64,000 nucleotides of DNA from Cepaea nemoralis (GCA_014155875.1 JACEFZ010015104.1:124001-188000); one strand, 5' to 3'. Positions 22,830-51,590 are shown, counted from the first letter of the stretch. Notes: a model not told the origin generated them from the letters alone. Translations and numbers: made by a program.

Positions 22830-23460
22830 CAGCAGAACTAATCCAAAGAAGAGAAACTAGCTTATGGCTCTTTGTATGAAGATCAAGAGGAACAGCCGTG
22901 TTTGAACCTAAGCATGGAAAAGAACAATCTCACACAAAAAGAGGAAATTAAAAATTGTTCATCAACTATCGTATAATTTTCATGCTAACAAAATCATCAT
23001 GTGCACCATCATGAATGGGGTTGAGAGTAAGACAGAATATGAATTACATGAAGTACGGACAGGTTTCAGACAGGTCAGTGGAACCAGGGGCCAAGTCATC
23101 AACATGAGAACCATCTTTGACAAACACAGAAAGCGCAACTTAGATCTTCATACTTGCTTCATAGACTACATTGAGGCCTTTGACTGTGTTCAACAACAGA
23201 ACCCGTGAACCATAATGAGATTTGGAGTTTCCAGCACGTTTGGTCCACTTAATTGAATCATTATATGACGAGCAACAAGCGGCTGTCAGCCAGTGAAACA
23301 TCAAACGTGTTTGAGTGGCCAATGGGAGTAAGACGGGGTTGTATTATCTCCCGATACCTGTTCAATGTCTACGCAGGAACTGTAATGAGAAGCGTCAACG
23401 ATGGAGACCAACGATCATTGTAACCCATTCCTTATTGGTGGAAATCTAATCTAGCTAGTA
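22830..23460 (+). pseudogene. LINE reverse-transcriptase core fragment, frameshifted
   Basis: Readable RT motifs are the VRTGFRQVSGTRGQVINMRT block and CFIDYIEAFDCV (first catalytic Asp). A frameshifted version of the VRRGCIISPYLFNVYAG block follows. It belongs to a different LINE from the 12-16 kb element, probably the family whose tails lie at 23505-23990. Confidence 0.75.
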
Positions 23461-23499
23461 AGTTATCTGTTGGGATATGATAATGTAACTCCGGACAAG

Positions 23500-23502
23500 T
23501 CT

Positions 23503-23566
<64 letters not shown>

Positions 23567-23990
23567 AGTGCCACGCCAGCATGTCCCTCCACATATCTCG
23601 GTCTTTGATAGTCTGGTTCAACTCTGCTGATGATATTCCTCCACGTCACTGTCTCAATCCCTCTAGTATCATTTCTCTTGGTCTGCCTCTGCCTCTCTTC
23701 CCCTCGATCTTTCCAGTCGTCACGATGTTCTCCGATGCCTCTCTTCTCATTACACGACCAAAGAAAGTTGTGTGTCTCTTTCTTATTGTTGCATATAATG
23801 ATCTAGTTTCAGTAGCCTCTTTCAGACAATCGTCGTTAGTTACTCTGACAGTCCAAGGAATTCGTAACATTCATCTCAAGAACCACATCTCTGTTGCTTC
23901 CAAGTTCTTTCTAATTCGTTACATTCCAAGATTCACTGCCATACAGCTAAACATATATAGCACTTCATCACTCTCTTTCATTCAATGATA
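23500..23990 (-). pseudogene. LINE tail with (GAT)n 3' terminus
   Basis: In minus orientation it encodes MLRIPWTVRVTNDDCLKEAT, KRHTTFFGRVMRREASENIV and IEGKRGRGRPREMILEG. It ends in a GAT/ATC array (about 23502-23565 on the + strand). The microsatellite sits exactly at the LINE 3' end, so it probably grew from the element's tail. Confidence 0.75.
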
Positions 23991-24139
23991 GTGAATTATT
24001 GCATAAGATACTCTTCATTTTCTGAAATGCAGCTTTTGCTTGCCCTATTTTGCTCTTTATCTCTGTTGTGCAACTTCCGTCTGATGTTATAAATGCCCAT
24101 AGGTATATAGGTGCTCACATTCTCTGCCTCCCCCCCCCC

Positions 24140-24440
24140 CCCCCCGAGTTCGGTGGCTAATAGTGCCAGATAGTGTGCTTGCCTGCCGTTCCGATCGTCG
24201 TGTGTTCGAATCTCCATAGAGACGGATTTAAACACACACAATGGAACTGGGTGCCAGGTCCAGCCAGCCTAACAAGGGAACGAGGAAATGTCCCGGTAGT
24301 ACAAGTGACCGCAGTGACGGTGATTACATCACGCATCGGGCCAGGAGCCTCTGGCCGAGTGGCTAAAATGTTCATCTCCCATTCGGGAAATCGGGGTTCG
24401 AATCCTTAGTAAGGTGATGGATTTTTTTTTTGTGTCGGGG
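24140..24440 (+). repeat. Composite SINE with two tRNA-like heads
   Basis: A first head at 24147-24220 (GGTGGCTAATAGTGCC, GTGTGTTCGAATCTCC) is followed 130 bp later by a second at 24347-24412. The second has textbook Pol III boxes: TGGCCGAGTGG and GGGGTTCGAATCC. A T run follows at 24423. The second head could fold as a tRNA-like molecule, but I could not pair a convincing acceptor stem, so I call SINE rather than tRNA gene. Confidence 0.65.
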
Positions 24441-24444
24441 CAAA

Positions 24445-25280
24445 TTCAATTGTTTAGGAACTTGTCTAGGAAATTTCTAGGCGTTGTCTAGGAAATTTCT
24501 AGGCGTTGTCTAGGAAATTTCTAGGCGTTGGCTAGGATATTTCTAGTAATTGTCTAGGATATTTCTGGGAGTTGTCTGGGACATTTCTAGTAATTATCTA
24601 GGAAATTTCTAGGAGTTGTCTGGGGCATTTCTAGTAATTATCTAGGAAATTTCTAGGAGTTGTCTGGGGCATTTCTAGTAATTATCTAGGAAATTTCTAG
24701 GAGTTGTCTGGGACATTTCTAGTAATTATCTAGGAAATTTCTAGGAGTTGTCTGGGGCATTTCTAGTAATTATCTAGGAAATTTCTAGGAGTTGTCTGGG
24801 GCATTTCTAGTAATTATCTAGGAAATTTCTAGGAGTTGTCTGGGGCATTTCTAGTAATTATCTAGAAAATTTCTAGGAGTTGTCTGGGACATTTCTAGTA
24901 ATTATCTAGGAAATTTCTAGGAGTTGTCTGGGACATTTCTAGTAATTATCTAGGAAATTTCTAGGAGTTGTCTGGGGCATTTCTAGTAATTATCTAGGAA
25001 ATTTCTAGGAGTTGTCTGGGACATTTCTAGTAATTATCTAGGAAATTTCTAGGAGTTGTCTGGGGCATTTCTAGTAATTATCTAGGAAATTTTTAGGAGT
25101 TGTCTGGGACATTTCTAGTAATTATCTAGGAAATTTATAGGAGTTGTCTGGGGTAATTTCTAGTAATTATCTAGGAAATTTATAGGAGTTGTCTGGGGCA
25201 TTTCTAGTAATTATCTAGGAAATTTCTAGAATCTGCCTAGGACATTTCTAGTAATTGTCTAGAAAATCTCTAGGAGGTGA
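24445..25280. repeat. 44-bp minisatellite derived from a 22-bp core
   Basis: The left edge has 22-bp units (TCTAGGAAATTTCTAGGCGT); the rest is about 17 copies of a 44-bp unit alternating that core with a TCTGGGGCATTTCTAGTAAT variant. The core is a near-palindrome around AAATTT flanked by CTAG. Confidence 0.9.
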
Positions 25281-25384
25281 TGATTTTAGGAAAGTCTGCG
25301 AGGAAGGGAACTGACAACCCCAGCTCATTATCCTTGCCTTAGTTTATGCCAAGGCTTAACACTTTAACCTAGTGGCAATATCTA

Positions 25385-25632
25385 TCTTCACGGTTGAACC
25401 GTGCGAAGATCGACTTCATTGCACCGGGTTTTATCCCATATGGTTCGGTCTATTTCTGCAGCAGGGCCTGCCGATAACGTCGTACAAAGCACGAACCCCG
25501 AAGCTCCAGCGACGACCCGCAGGAGTCTCCGAGAACACTGCACTCGCGAACCGAATGACAGTGTCCGGGATCGAACCCATAATCTTCGGGACCCGAGATA
25601 GGCGGCTTGACCACTTGGCCACAGGTCTTCTT
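25385..25632 (-). repeat. tRNA-derived SINE family A (copy 2)
   Basis: In minus orientation: CTGTGGCCAAGTGGTCAAGC (box A), ATGGGTTCGATCCCGGACAC (box B), then GACTCCTGCGGGTCGTCGCT. It corresponds to the copy at 11920-12150. A TG-rich low-complexity stretch follows at 25640-25950. Confidence 0.8.
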
Positions 25633-25944
25633 ATATGAGCAGGCTAGTGAGTGAGTGAGTGAGTGAGTATATATATGTTTGTGTGGCTGTGTGTGTGTGT
25701 GTGTATGTGTGTGTGTGTGTGTGTTCCACAAGCCCATGTATATGTATTTCTGTGTTTGTGTGTTTGTGTGTGTGTGAGTGCCTACATGCGTCTGTGTATT
25801 TGTGTCAGTGAGTGTGGATGTACATATGTGTGTGTGTATGTGTGTGTGTGTGTGTGTGAGTGTGTGAGTGTATGTGTGATGTAAGTGTATGTGTCAGTGT
25901 TTGTCTGTCTGTTTGTATGCCTACGTGTGTGCGCGTAAGTATGT

Positions 25945-26395
25945 ATCCTCTTCGTCTTCTTATAATCCATGCCGTGGGCCGTTGGTGATCTTATCTGTCC
26001 ACTGTCTTCTGTCTCGTGTCCTGCCAATAATTTATAATACTGATGTTCTTCCATGCCATGATATCAAACTGTCCAGCATCTTCTCTTTTGGTCTCCCTCT
26101 GCCTCTCCCCCTCCAAATTTCTCGATGTGACGACATACTCCAGCTTCCCCCTTCTCATGACATGCCCAAAAGAATGTGGACTGTCTTCCTCTGATGTGAG
26201 TAACCAGTTCTCTTTGTGAGTTAACTTCTTTCACGATATCTTCAATACTCTGTCTATGCGTCTTTCTTGTCATCATCATTTTTCTATAAAACCACAGCTC
26301 AGCAACTTCGACCTAATTCTTCTTATCTGCAAAATGTCCATGGTTCGCTTCCGTACATTAAGAATGGTTCAATATAGTTCTTATGAACTCTGTTC
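25945..26395 (-). pseudogene. LINE tail fragment
   Basis: In minus orientation reads VKEVNSQRELVTHIRGRQST and, in another frame, the GKFGG..RQREKMLD-type tail. It is frameshifted. A CT/TG microsatellite lies beyond it at 26455-26560. Positions 26560-27490 show no gene that I can support. Confidence 0.6.
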
Positions 26396-26454
26396 CTTTT
26401 CTCAATTGATAAGATAAATTGGGCAGGTAACTTGTATGTATATGTGTGTGTATG

Positions 26455-26499
<45 letters not shown>

Positions 26500-27492
26500 G
26501 CGCGCGTGTGTGTGTGTGTGTGTGTGAGTGTGTGTGTATGTGTGTGTGTGTGCGTGCCGCGCGCTCGCGTCCCTGTGTGATTTATCCGTGTGCGCATGCG
26601 TTTAGGCGTTTTTTGTTTTTTTGTTTTTTGTTTTTTTCCGGTGTGAAACTCTCACATGCCAATCACGTGAATCTAATCCCAGGTGGTTCGCGAGGGTTCT
26701 CACAATGCTTCTGATGCCCCAAATAATACTAAAATAGTTACAAAGTCCCGCAGCAGTAATCTGTTGTGGGTACGCGAAGTATCACGACCATCACATGTTG
26801 TAGGCCTGCGTGGATAGACGACTTCATAAGTTAGTTATCTGTTGGGGTATCCCCTTGCACTCCGTACATGTCTATGGGTGCTCAAATCCTCCCAAACATA
26901 TGCATCAGCGTCCGTGTTGGGTGACAAGACCCCTCAATCTACCGATGCGCCTCTCGTGTCTGGCCGTGCCAATTCTTACTCCCGAGTCTCTCATTCTGGA
27001 CAACGATGTGGATTCACTGGCGTCAAAGTCCTCCGCTCTACACATCTTTCTGAGGACATTAATAATATTGGTACGATCCATGCGCTGGCTGGGTCCCCAC
27101 ATCTGTCTATGGACTTACCATTGAAATAGTCAGAACAAGTACAGTAAGCGAAGTTGATAGCGAACTGCGTTAATAACGTCACGGCCGGACGCAGGTTCGA
27201 TGCCTGGGATCGTCGCATGCTAAATGAGAGAAATATCAGCTGCCTTCTCCTCCTGGCTCTCCAGACTACTAAATGTGATGGCGTTATTATATCACAGACA
27301 CATATCAGAAAATTGCTTCGGGACAATAATACAAATTTTTTTATTGTCAAGGACGTTTGAAACAACTTAAAGTTTATAAGTTATATGGTGGTAGGTCCTC
27401 ATTTTATAGAAAATTTTCACTTCACGTGTTGAGTTGAGTTTGCTTTTTGTGAACAGATCGCTTTGCGACGATTTTTCACAATTTAATTAGGA

Positions 27493-27725
27493 ATAACTTG
27501 GAAGCAACAGAGATGTGGTTCCTGAAACGAACATCGTGACGACTGGAAAGATCGAAGGGAAGAGAGGCAGAGGCAGACCATGAGAAATGATGCTGGGTGG
27601 ATTTAAACGGTGGCGTGGAGGAATATCACTAGCAGAGTTGACCCATAACACCAAAGACCGGGATCTGTGGAGAGACATAAACGCCTACGTCAGCCGGCAC
27701 AGCACTTGATGATGATGATGAGTGT
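27493..27725 (+). pseudogene. LINE tail fragment with GAT end
   Basis: Contains GGAAGCAACAGAGATGTGGT, GGAAAGATCGAAGGGAAGAG (GKIEGKRG) and the terminal GCCGGCACAGCACTTGATGA, ending in a short GAT run. An internal deletion removed most of the tail region. Confidence 0.65.
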
Positions 27726-27757
27726 CGGGCTGTGAGAAAGTAATAGGACACTTAAAT

Positions 27758-27880
27758 ATATGTTTGTTTCGTGTACTGTACACGATATTGCAGTCAACCT
27801 CAGGATATATTGGCTATTTGTGAATTACTGGGAAATTGTACGTTCCCTAGTTTGCCATTACTGTCTAAACGGCCGACAAC
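27758..27880 (-). repeat. SINE family C (copy 8, 3' part)
   Basis: Only the 3' half is recognisable (ACGATATTGCAGTCAACCTC, CCTAGTTTGCCATTACTGTC). From here to 28500 no gene is seen. Confidence 0.5.
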
Positions 27881-28506
27881 CTAAGTTGGGTTGAGCCAAG
27901 AACGGACGTCACAGCACTCATGACATCCCAAACGTGTTCCGTCCTCATCAGCAACAGCCAAATCGCTTGCGGCTGACTTTGATGCCTGGTATGCGGGGAA
28001 TTGCTACACTGCGTTTACTATACCCCAGCCACCGACAAACATTTACTAGTGTTCATGAATTTAAGATAAAACGAACAGTCAATGGATTCCAATATGGGGC
28101 ATCTTGTCCAGATATGACAAAGAGTGCATCAAACCCACGTGACACGCAGATGACGGTGTATACATAGATAAGCACTCCGGGACAAGTTCAACATTCTCCA
28201 ACATTGTGTTCACACATTGCAACATTTTCAGATGCTGCTGAAAAGAGCCGTGTCTTTAGAGGCGCGTGTTGTTATCTTAAGTGTGTTTAGTAACTTTGGT
28301 GGTACCTGCAGCAGCTGTGAAACCATTTCCTGTACAAGACTTCTTTCTTTTGTTCAGCTTATCTATGATTTTAGTAGTGTTGTCATCAAAATCCGGTGTC
28401 GACACACACAAATATGAGCATGACACACGCGTATACAGTAGGTCACTTGGACAATAACCCAGATCTCATTAAAGTAATTCAATTATTACATTTAATGGGG
28501 ATGGCA

Positions 28507-28686
28507 ACACTACTACTGCTACTACTACTGCTACTGCTACTACTACTTTTGCTACTACTGCTGCTACTGCTACTGCTACTACTACTACTACTGCTACTAC
28601 TACTACTACTGCTACTACTACTGCTACTGCTACTACTGCTACTACTACTACTACTACTGCTGCTACTACTACTACTGCTACTGCTG

Positions 28687-28727
<41 letters not shown>

Positions 28728-28890
28728 GTTACTGCTACTACTACTACTGTTACTGCTACTACCACTGCTACTACTACTACTACTACTACTACTACCACTA
28801 CTACTACTACTGTTACTGCTACTACTACTTCTACTACTACTACTTTTGCTACTACTGCTACTACTACTACTACTGCTGCTGCTGCTACTG

Positions 28891-28949
<59 letters not shown>

Positions 28950-29125
28950 GCTACTGCTACTGCTACTGCTACTACTACTACTACTGCTGCTGCTACAACT
29001 ACTACTACTACTACTACTACTACTGCTGCTACTACTACTACTACTACTGCTGCTGCTGATACTGCTACTACTACTGCTACTACTACTGCTACTGCTACTA
29101 CTACTACTACTACTACTACCTACTA

Positions 29126-29175
<50 letters not shown>

Positions 29176-29176
29176 T
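28507..29176. repeat. 670-bp (CTA/CTG)n trinucleotide array
   Basis: Almost pure CTA with frequent CTG and rare CTT, CCA or ACA interruptions. The poly-leucine frame on + and the poly-valine/alanine frames on - are artefacts. Confidence 0.97.
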
Positions 29177-29184
29177 TTTACGGT

Positions 29185-29325
29185 TGTCATCTGCTTCTTG
29201 TAGGACTTGGTCATTGGTTTTTCTATCTGCCCATTGTATTCTTTGTATTTCCCTCATTGCGATTGTTGTTCTAATCTCTACAGGGAATGAATCACCAAAA
29301 TACCAGAAGTAGATGTTACACTTTA
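29185..29325 (-). pseudogene. LINE tail fragment
   Basis: Minus-strand reading contains the RTTIAMREIQRIQWADRKTN segment, a LINE C-terminal type sequence, directly abutting the CTA array at its 3' side. The array may therefore have grown from this element's tail. Confidence 0.5.
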
Positions 29326-29380
29326 CAAGAACACGACCACAAGTAACAAAATGGACGTTGGAGTCAAAACCTTCGTCAAA

Positions 29381-29516
29381 ACACACACAACAAACACACA
29401 CAACAAACACACACAACAAACACACACAACAAACACACACAACAAACACACACAACAAACACACACAACAAACCCAACCACAAATACACACAACAAACAC
29501 ACACAACAAACACACA
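29381..29516. repeat. (ACACAACAAAC)n microsatellite
   Basis: About ten copies of an ACAACAAACACAC unit. Positions 29520-30120 show no recognisable gene. Confidence 0.9.
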
Positions 29517-30109
29517 TCGATACAACAACATGAAAAACACTGCATTAAAATACATATACGTGGACGCTTCAAATTAAAACCTTAAATAAGGCAAACCAAC
29601 TAAATAGACAAATGGCACCAATATTAAAGAACAAACATGTATCAATAACTACTAAGAAAATACTTACACCCAATCTTCTACCAACTCTATGCTACAATGC
29701 CAAACCTGAGCAATGCACAGAAAAGAGGAAAGAAAATCACAACAACAGAACTGATGGTTCCTGCAGAAAAATACTCAACTTATCAAGAAGAGATAAGATC
29801 AGGAAATGAAGAAATCAGGACTAAAGTGGGGTTAAGCAGCGCTAGAGTTTTATTAGAAAGCAGCAAGTCAAAGGTCTTGGCCATGCAAAGTAGGTTACCA
29901 GTCAATCGCCTACCACAACAAGCAAGATGATATACAGAACCAGATGAGGAAACAGAGGAAGAGGCTGACCATTTGGACGGAGGGAATAGCGGAATCATAG
30001 GGAATATCGATATATGAAGCCATATCGGGCACTCTACGAAGTTATACTTCACCTCGACACGCAAGGTACAAGAGGAACATGATGAGATGAGATGAGAATA
30101 TTTTTTATT

Positions 30110-30632
30110 GTGTGTGTAAATATATTCTGAAACAGTAAAGAACAATTGTATCATGTTTCGATGTAGTCACCACTGCGTTCAATGCAAGTCCTCTAGCTCC
30201 GATAAAATGCTTCGATAGCTGTAGAAAAAAATTCTCTTGGTCGCACGTGTAACCACTCATACACCGCCTGCTGTACATCTTCATCAGACAAAAACGTTTT
30301 GAAACTTCCTACTCCACTGATACACTTGCTGGACTGACAGGCATACATAACCACACTGGACCTTCATTCGCCGCTGAATTTCTATAGGTTTTACCCCTTC
30401 ACTGATGAATAAAAATAACTGATAACAGAACGCTGCGCCTCTTTGGTGCATGTCAAAAGTGGGGTGGTCATCTTTAAAATGTCATTATGACGTCACCGTG
30501 TTCGTCTGCCTCGTGATGTCACATGCTTAACACTCTTGACATTCTTATCAACAAGATTGACAGGTTACAAGACAATGGCATGGTTATTGTAGTTCTATCA
30601 CACTGTTAACGTTTAGATTTGAAACCCCCTCG
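30110..30632 (-). pseudogene. Internally deleted mariner-like transposon
   Basis: In minus orientation the left part reads the mariner C-terminal block SDEDVQQAVYEWLHVRPREF and the family-typical TCGATGTAGTCACC. The right part contains an N-terminal-like RRMKVQCGYVCLSVQQVY segment, implying that the middle (the DDD core) is deleted. The right end, CCCCCTCG followed by TA at 30633-30634, fits a mariner TIR plus TA target site. I could not find the left TIR. Confidence 0.55.
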
Positions 30633-30974
30633 TATATGTATATACATTCCAGCGTTAATCTCTACAATGCACTTTCCATCAGATGTTATAATTGTTAACA
30701 TAACATCTTTGTACACAATAATTTATGTTACTTGAGTAAATAATCTCGAGTTTACTCCTAGACAACTGATAATTACAGTGACCTCGACAACTACAGTGAC
30801 CTTGACATCTCTCATTTTCAGACCGAGGAAAGTACACAGACGTCCACGTGGTTGCTGACCAGTTTTGACGTCACTGATGGTCGGAGCGACAGGAAGCAGA
30901 AGGATCAAACATCACAACACGAAAATAAACGAAACAAACCATGGTCAAGTATGCTTGTCATAGGTTTCCTGCCA

Positions 30975-31361
30975 TCTATATATATATATATATATATAAA
31001 AGACAATGTGTGTGTGTGTGTGCGCGCGCGCTAGCTCGTGTGTCCTTTATGCGTTCCCGAACGGTCCATCCGATTGAGATGGAATTTTCTACAGATGTTC
31101 TTCTCACTCCCGCGGATCCAACGGACATAGTTATTTAGTTTAAAATCAACAATTTTTCCTCATGAATGAATGAAAAAGTCACGCGCTTCAGAAAAACAGA
31201 CCAAGAAATGTCCCGCCATCTTGCGGGAAGGGTTCTCACTCTCTGATTAAACCAGAAATTAGTTATGAACAGTTGTTGTTCTTCACTCCCGCGGATCAAA
31301 CTGAAATAGAACGGGATCATCAGAAACAGACGAGCACGGGAACAGTCGTGAACGGATAGAT

Positions 31362-31398
<37 letters not shown>

Positions 31399-31410
31399 CG
31401 TAAACAATCT
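30975..31410. repeat. (TA)n, (TG)n and (CAGA)n microsatellites
   Basis: TA run at about 30976-31000, TG/CG run at 31008-31030, and CAGA run at 31365-31400. No gene is seen between 30640 and 31480. Confidence 0.8.
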
Positions 31411-31519
31411 CAAGGCAGTTGTTTATTATTATTATGTTACGTTATGTTATGCTTTGTTATATTCTGTTATGTTACGACAAATGACGCCACTACACATTGG
31501 GTATCCCCAATTCAAGAAT

Positions 31520-31639
31520 GTCTACACGTACAATACGTGGTGTTCCCAGGCGGTCACCCGTCTAAGTACTAACCACGCCCCACGTTGCTTGACTTCGTGA
31601 TGGGACGAGAACCGGTATTTTCAACGTGGTATGGCCGTC
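31520..31639 (-). ncRNA. 5S rRNA-derived sequence (pseudogene or SINE3-type head)
   Basis: The minus strand reads as a nearly complete 5S rRNA of about 120 nt. It starts GACGGCCATACCACGTTGAA, has GTCAAGCAACGTGGGGCGTG (box A region) and GGTTAGTACTTAGACGGGTG, then GACCGCCTGGGAACACCACG (box C region). Several substitutions hit conserved positions (for example GGACGGG-type changes in box C), and there is no T-run terminator right after the 3' end. It is therefore more likely a retroposed pseudogene or the Pol III head of a 5S-derived SINE than a functional 5S gene. Confidence 0.85.
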
Positions 31640-31814
31640 AATTACTTAGGCTGTAAGCCACTGTCTTGGCAAAATTGGTATGCAAGAACAACTGACTACA
31701 GAGTCTGTTATCTTGGATGGAATCTGTCAAGAGGAAGCAGACCTTATCCAAATGCACGCTGTGTCGGACAGATTGACCTCTGAGGTTGACAATTAAGTGT
31801 GACACACTGCCAAA

Positions 31815-31965
31815 TGGAGATATCTTGAAAGAAGTTCACTCACAAGGAGAACTGGTTACTCGCATCAGAAGAGGATAATCCACATTCTTTGGCATCGAGA
31901 AGGGGTGAGCTGGAGTATGTCGTCACAACTGGAAGGTTGGAGGGAAGAGAACGAACGACCAAACT
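31815..31965 (+). pseudogene. LINE tail fragment
   Basis: GGAGATATCTTGAAAGAAGT, ACTGGTTACTCGCATCAGAA and TATGTCGTCACAACTGGAAG match the copy at 11343-11595. A GAAGAAG/GGA-rich low-complexity stretch follows at 32045-32098. No gene is seen from 32100 to 32710. Confidence 0.65.
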
Positions 31966-32712
31966 TTATTTTTAAAGGGTCACAAATAGGGTACACAAAA
32001 GGATGTGGATAGACATGATCACATATCCCACATGGAGTGGATTATAAGAAGAAGAAGAAGGAGGAGGAGGAGGAGGAGGAGAAGGAGGAGAGGAGGAGAC
32101 ACTAAATTGTTTCTTTGTAAGTGGAATTTTAAGCAGATAACCTCGACATATAAGACACATGGATAAACAACACATAAGTTGTAAGTTATGTACAAATTAC
32201 CGACTGATATTGTTTGGTCATGTTAGTTGGTCGCGAACTCTTTATAAAACTGTAGTTGTACTCTTAACTCTATTGTATTGATCTTAACTCCAATGTATGA
32301 ATCTCCGAGGTGATCTTAACTCCAATGTAATGATCTTAACTCCGATGTAATGATCTTAACTCCAATGTACCGACGTTCAGGTAAATCGAGCCATGAAAAG
32401 AGATGGCCTTTATCAGAACGAGGCTGTTGTAGTTACTTCCGGCCCACGCCCACAAAACCGTCTCCTCGGGGATGTTGCTGGTCCACCTTTCTCTCTCAAA
32501 ACTCAAAAATCAAATGGGATGTTTAACATACATAGTAAATTGTCACGAAGCAGATTTCTGCTATGGGTATATGATGCGATACCGCCATGACATAATGTAG
32601 GCCTGGAAGCAGGAAAGAATGAGTGGGCGAGCGACTAGCACAAGCATTGACATCTGTTTCCAGTAGTGCCTTTGACATTACCCGCGCAGTTCGCTGTCTA
32701 CTTCACTAGCTA

Positions 32713-33262
32713 CAAGACTGGTACTGTGGGATGTACAAGACTGGTACTGTGGGATGTACAAGACTGGTACTGTGGGATGTACAAGACTGGTACTGTGGGA
32801 TATACAAATTGGTACTGTGGGATGCACAAGACCACTCACTCGACCATTCAACCTGCCATTCATTCACTCACTCATAAAATCCCTCACCCACTCACGCACT
32901 CGCTCACTCCATCACTTACTCATCTACCCATACACCCACTCACCCATCCACTCACTTACCGATTCACTCACTCACTCACCCACCCACCATTCACTCACCC
33001 ACTCCCTCCCTCTCTGTCTCACTCACTCACCCACCCACTACCTCCCTCCCCCATCCACTCACACACTTACTAACTCCCTAATTCACTCACACACCCTCTC
33101 ACGACCTCCCTCACTCACTCCCTCACCCACCCACTCCCTCCATCACTGAACCACTCACTCACTACCTCCCTCCCTCTCTCCCTCACCCACCCACCCACTC
33201 ACTACCCCCCTCACTCACCCACTACCTCCTTCCCTCATTCACTCACTCACTCAGCCAGCCAG
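32713..33262. repeat. 23-bp repeat followed by degenerate CACTCACTCAC array
   Basis: Five copies of GGTACTGTGGGATGTACAAG-type units (32713-32833), then about 420 bp of CACTCACCCACT-type sequence running up to the first recognised SLC34 acceptor. The pyrimidine-rich array acts as the upstream intron sequence. Confidence 0.85.
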
Positions 33263-33300
33263 CTCAATAACCAACCAACCTATGTCTGACACACCTACAG

Positions 33301-50520
<17,220 letters not shown>

Positions 50521-50633
50521 TTTTAACGCTTTGTATCACAAGTATTTCACCATACATTCACTGATTACTTCATACATCAGTTACTTTGATTACTTCACAC
50601 ATCATTTACTGTGATTACCTCATACAGCAGTTA

Positions 50634-51577
50634 CGAGGGTAAGTTAATAAGTAAGTCACAAATGGCTGTAGAAAAATAACTAGATATGATAACAACTTGA
50701 AACCAGTTTATTGTTATACATACATTGTCCCTTTATTTCTCAACATAATTTCCACCAACATTGATGCACTTATCCCATCGTTTTATCAGTCCCCCCCCCC
50801 CCAAACCGGCTGCATAGAGCTGCGTGCTATGTTTTCATTTACCTGCCATCCCACAGAACTGTGTGACTTACTTATTGACTCGCCTTCGTAACGTTTTCTA
50901 CCCAGCTATGCACCGCTTTACGGGATAAACATTTGTCAGCATAAACACTGAAAACCCACTTTGGCGGGAGACATTTCGCGAATGACGCCGAAGTTTAATG
51001 TGAAGTGAAAACGTGGTTTAGAAAACAGAGCACGCAGCTTTATTTAGCCGGTTTGGGAGGACTGATAAAACGATGAGATAAGTGCATCAATGTTAGTGGG
51101 AATTATATTGAGAAATAAAGGGACAATGTATCTATAAAAATAAAATGGTTTCAAGTTGTTATCATATTTAGTTATTTTTCTACAGCCATGTGTGACTTGT
51201 TGTTGTTGTTTGTCCATCAAGAATGATGATGACCATTCATTTCATCCAGTGGGGTTGAAGGTATGGAGCCGTGGGTTCTAAGATGGCTGATAAGGCCTAT
51301 TTTGGCTCGAAATGTTCTTTGACAATGTGGGCAAAGAATGCTTGACGTTTCTGAAGGAGGATTTCTTGCAGTGGTTTTTCTGTCCTGCCTTTTCTTCACA
51401 GCTCTTGCAGTCCTGGTTACCTCACATATGACTGCACCTTTGTGCAATGATGCACGCCACGAATTTCGGTCTCTGGCTGCAGCCTCCCAGGTGTCATGCT
51501 GAATTCCAAAAGCATTCAGTGAGATTTTCAGAGTGTCTTACTTATTCATGTGTGACTTACTTATTAACTTACCCTCG
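50634..51577. mobile_element. Mariner-like element with long inverted arms, carrying a LINE insert
   Basis: TA target sites at 50632-50633 and 51578-51579. Ends are CGAGGGTAAGTTAATAAGTA and its reverse complement. Arms of about 200 bp pair (for example CGTTTTATCAGTCCCCC with the GGGAGGACTGATAAAACG side). In minus orientation the centre reads a transposase remnant, VYADKCLSRKAVHSWVE, as in the helix-turn-helix of mariner/SETMAR-type proteins. The right arm is interrupted by a LINE tail. Confidence 0.85.
51199..51546 (-). mobile_element. 5'-truncated LINE tail inserted in the mariner arm
   Basis: Minus-strand coding reads HKGAVICEVTRTARAVKKRQ and LCPHCQRTFRAKIGLISHLR, the finger-like C terminus. 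It has an (AAC)n 3' tail (GTTGTTGTTGTT at 51199). The flanks carry a 12-bp target duplication CATGTGTGACTT at 51187-51198 and 51547-51558. Confidence 0.85.
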
Positions 51578-51590
51578 TACTTTTCCAACG

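Noticed and set aside
24347..24420. Functional tRNA gene
   Set aside because: Boxes A and B are excellent but no seven-pair acceptor stem could be drawn, and a second tRNA-like head sits nearby; a SINE is more likely.
26810..27365. Overlapping open frames of 65-124 codons
   Set aside because: No recognisable motif, no splice or start support, and several frames and both strands are open together.
28396..29274. 292-codon poly-leucine protein
   Set aside because: Translation of a CTA/CTG microsatellite with no conserved flanks.
31520..31639. Functional 5S rRNA gene
   Set aside because: Substitutions at conserved sites and no adjacent T-run terminator.
32393..32590. Possible upstream N-terminal exon of SLC34A
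   Set aside because: Open for 65 codons but no resemblance to the NaPi-II N terminus and no clear splice sites.
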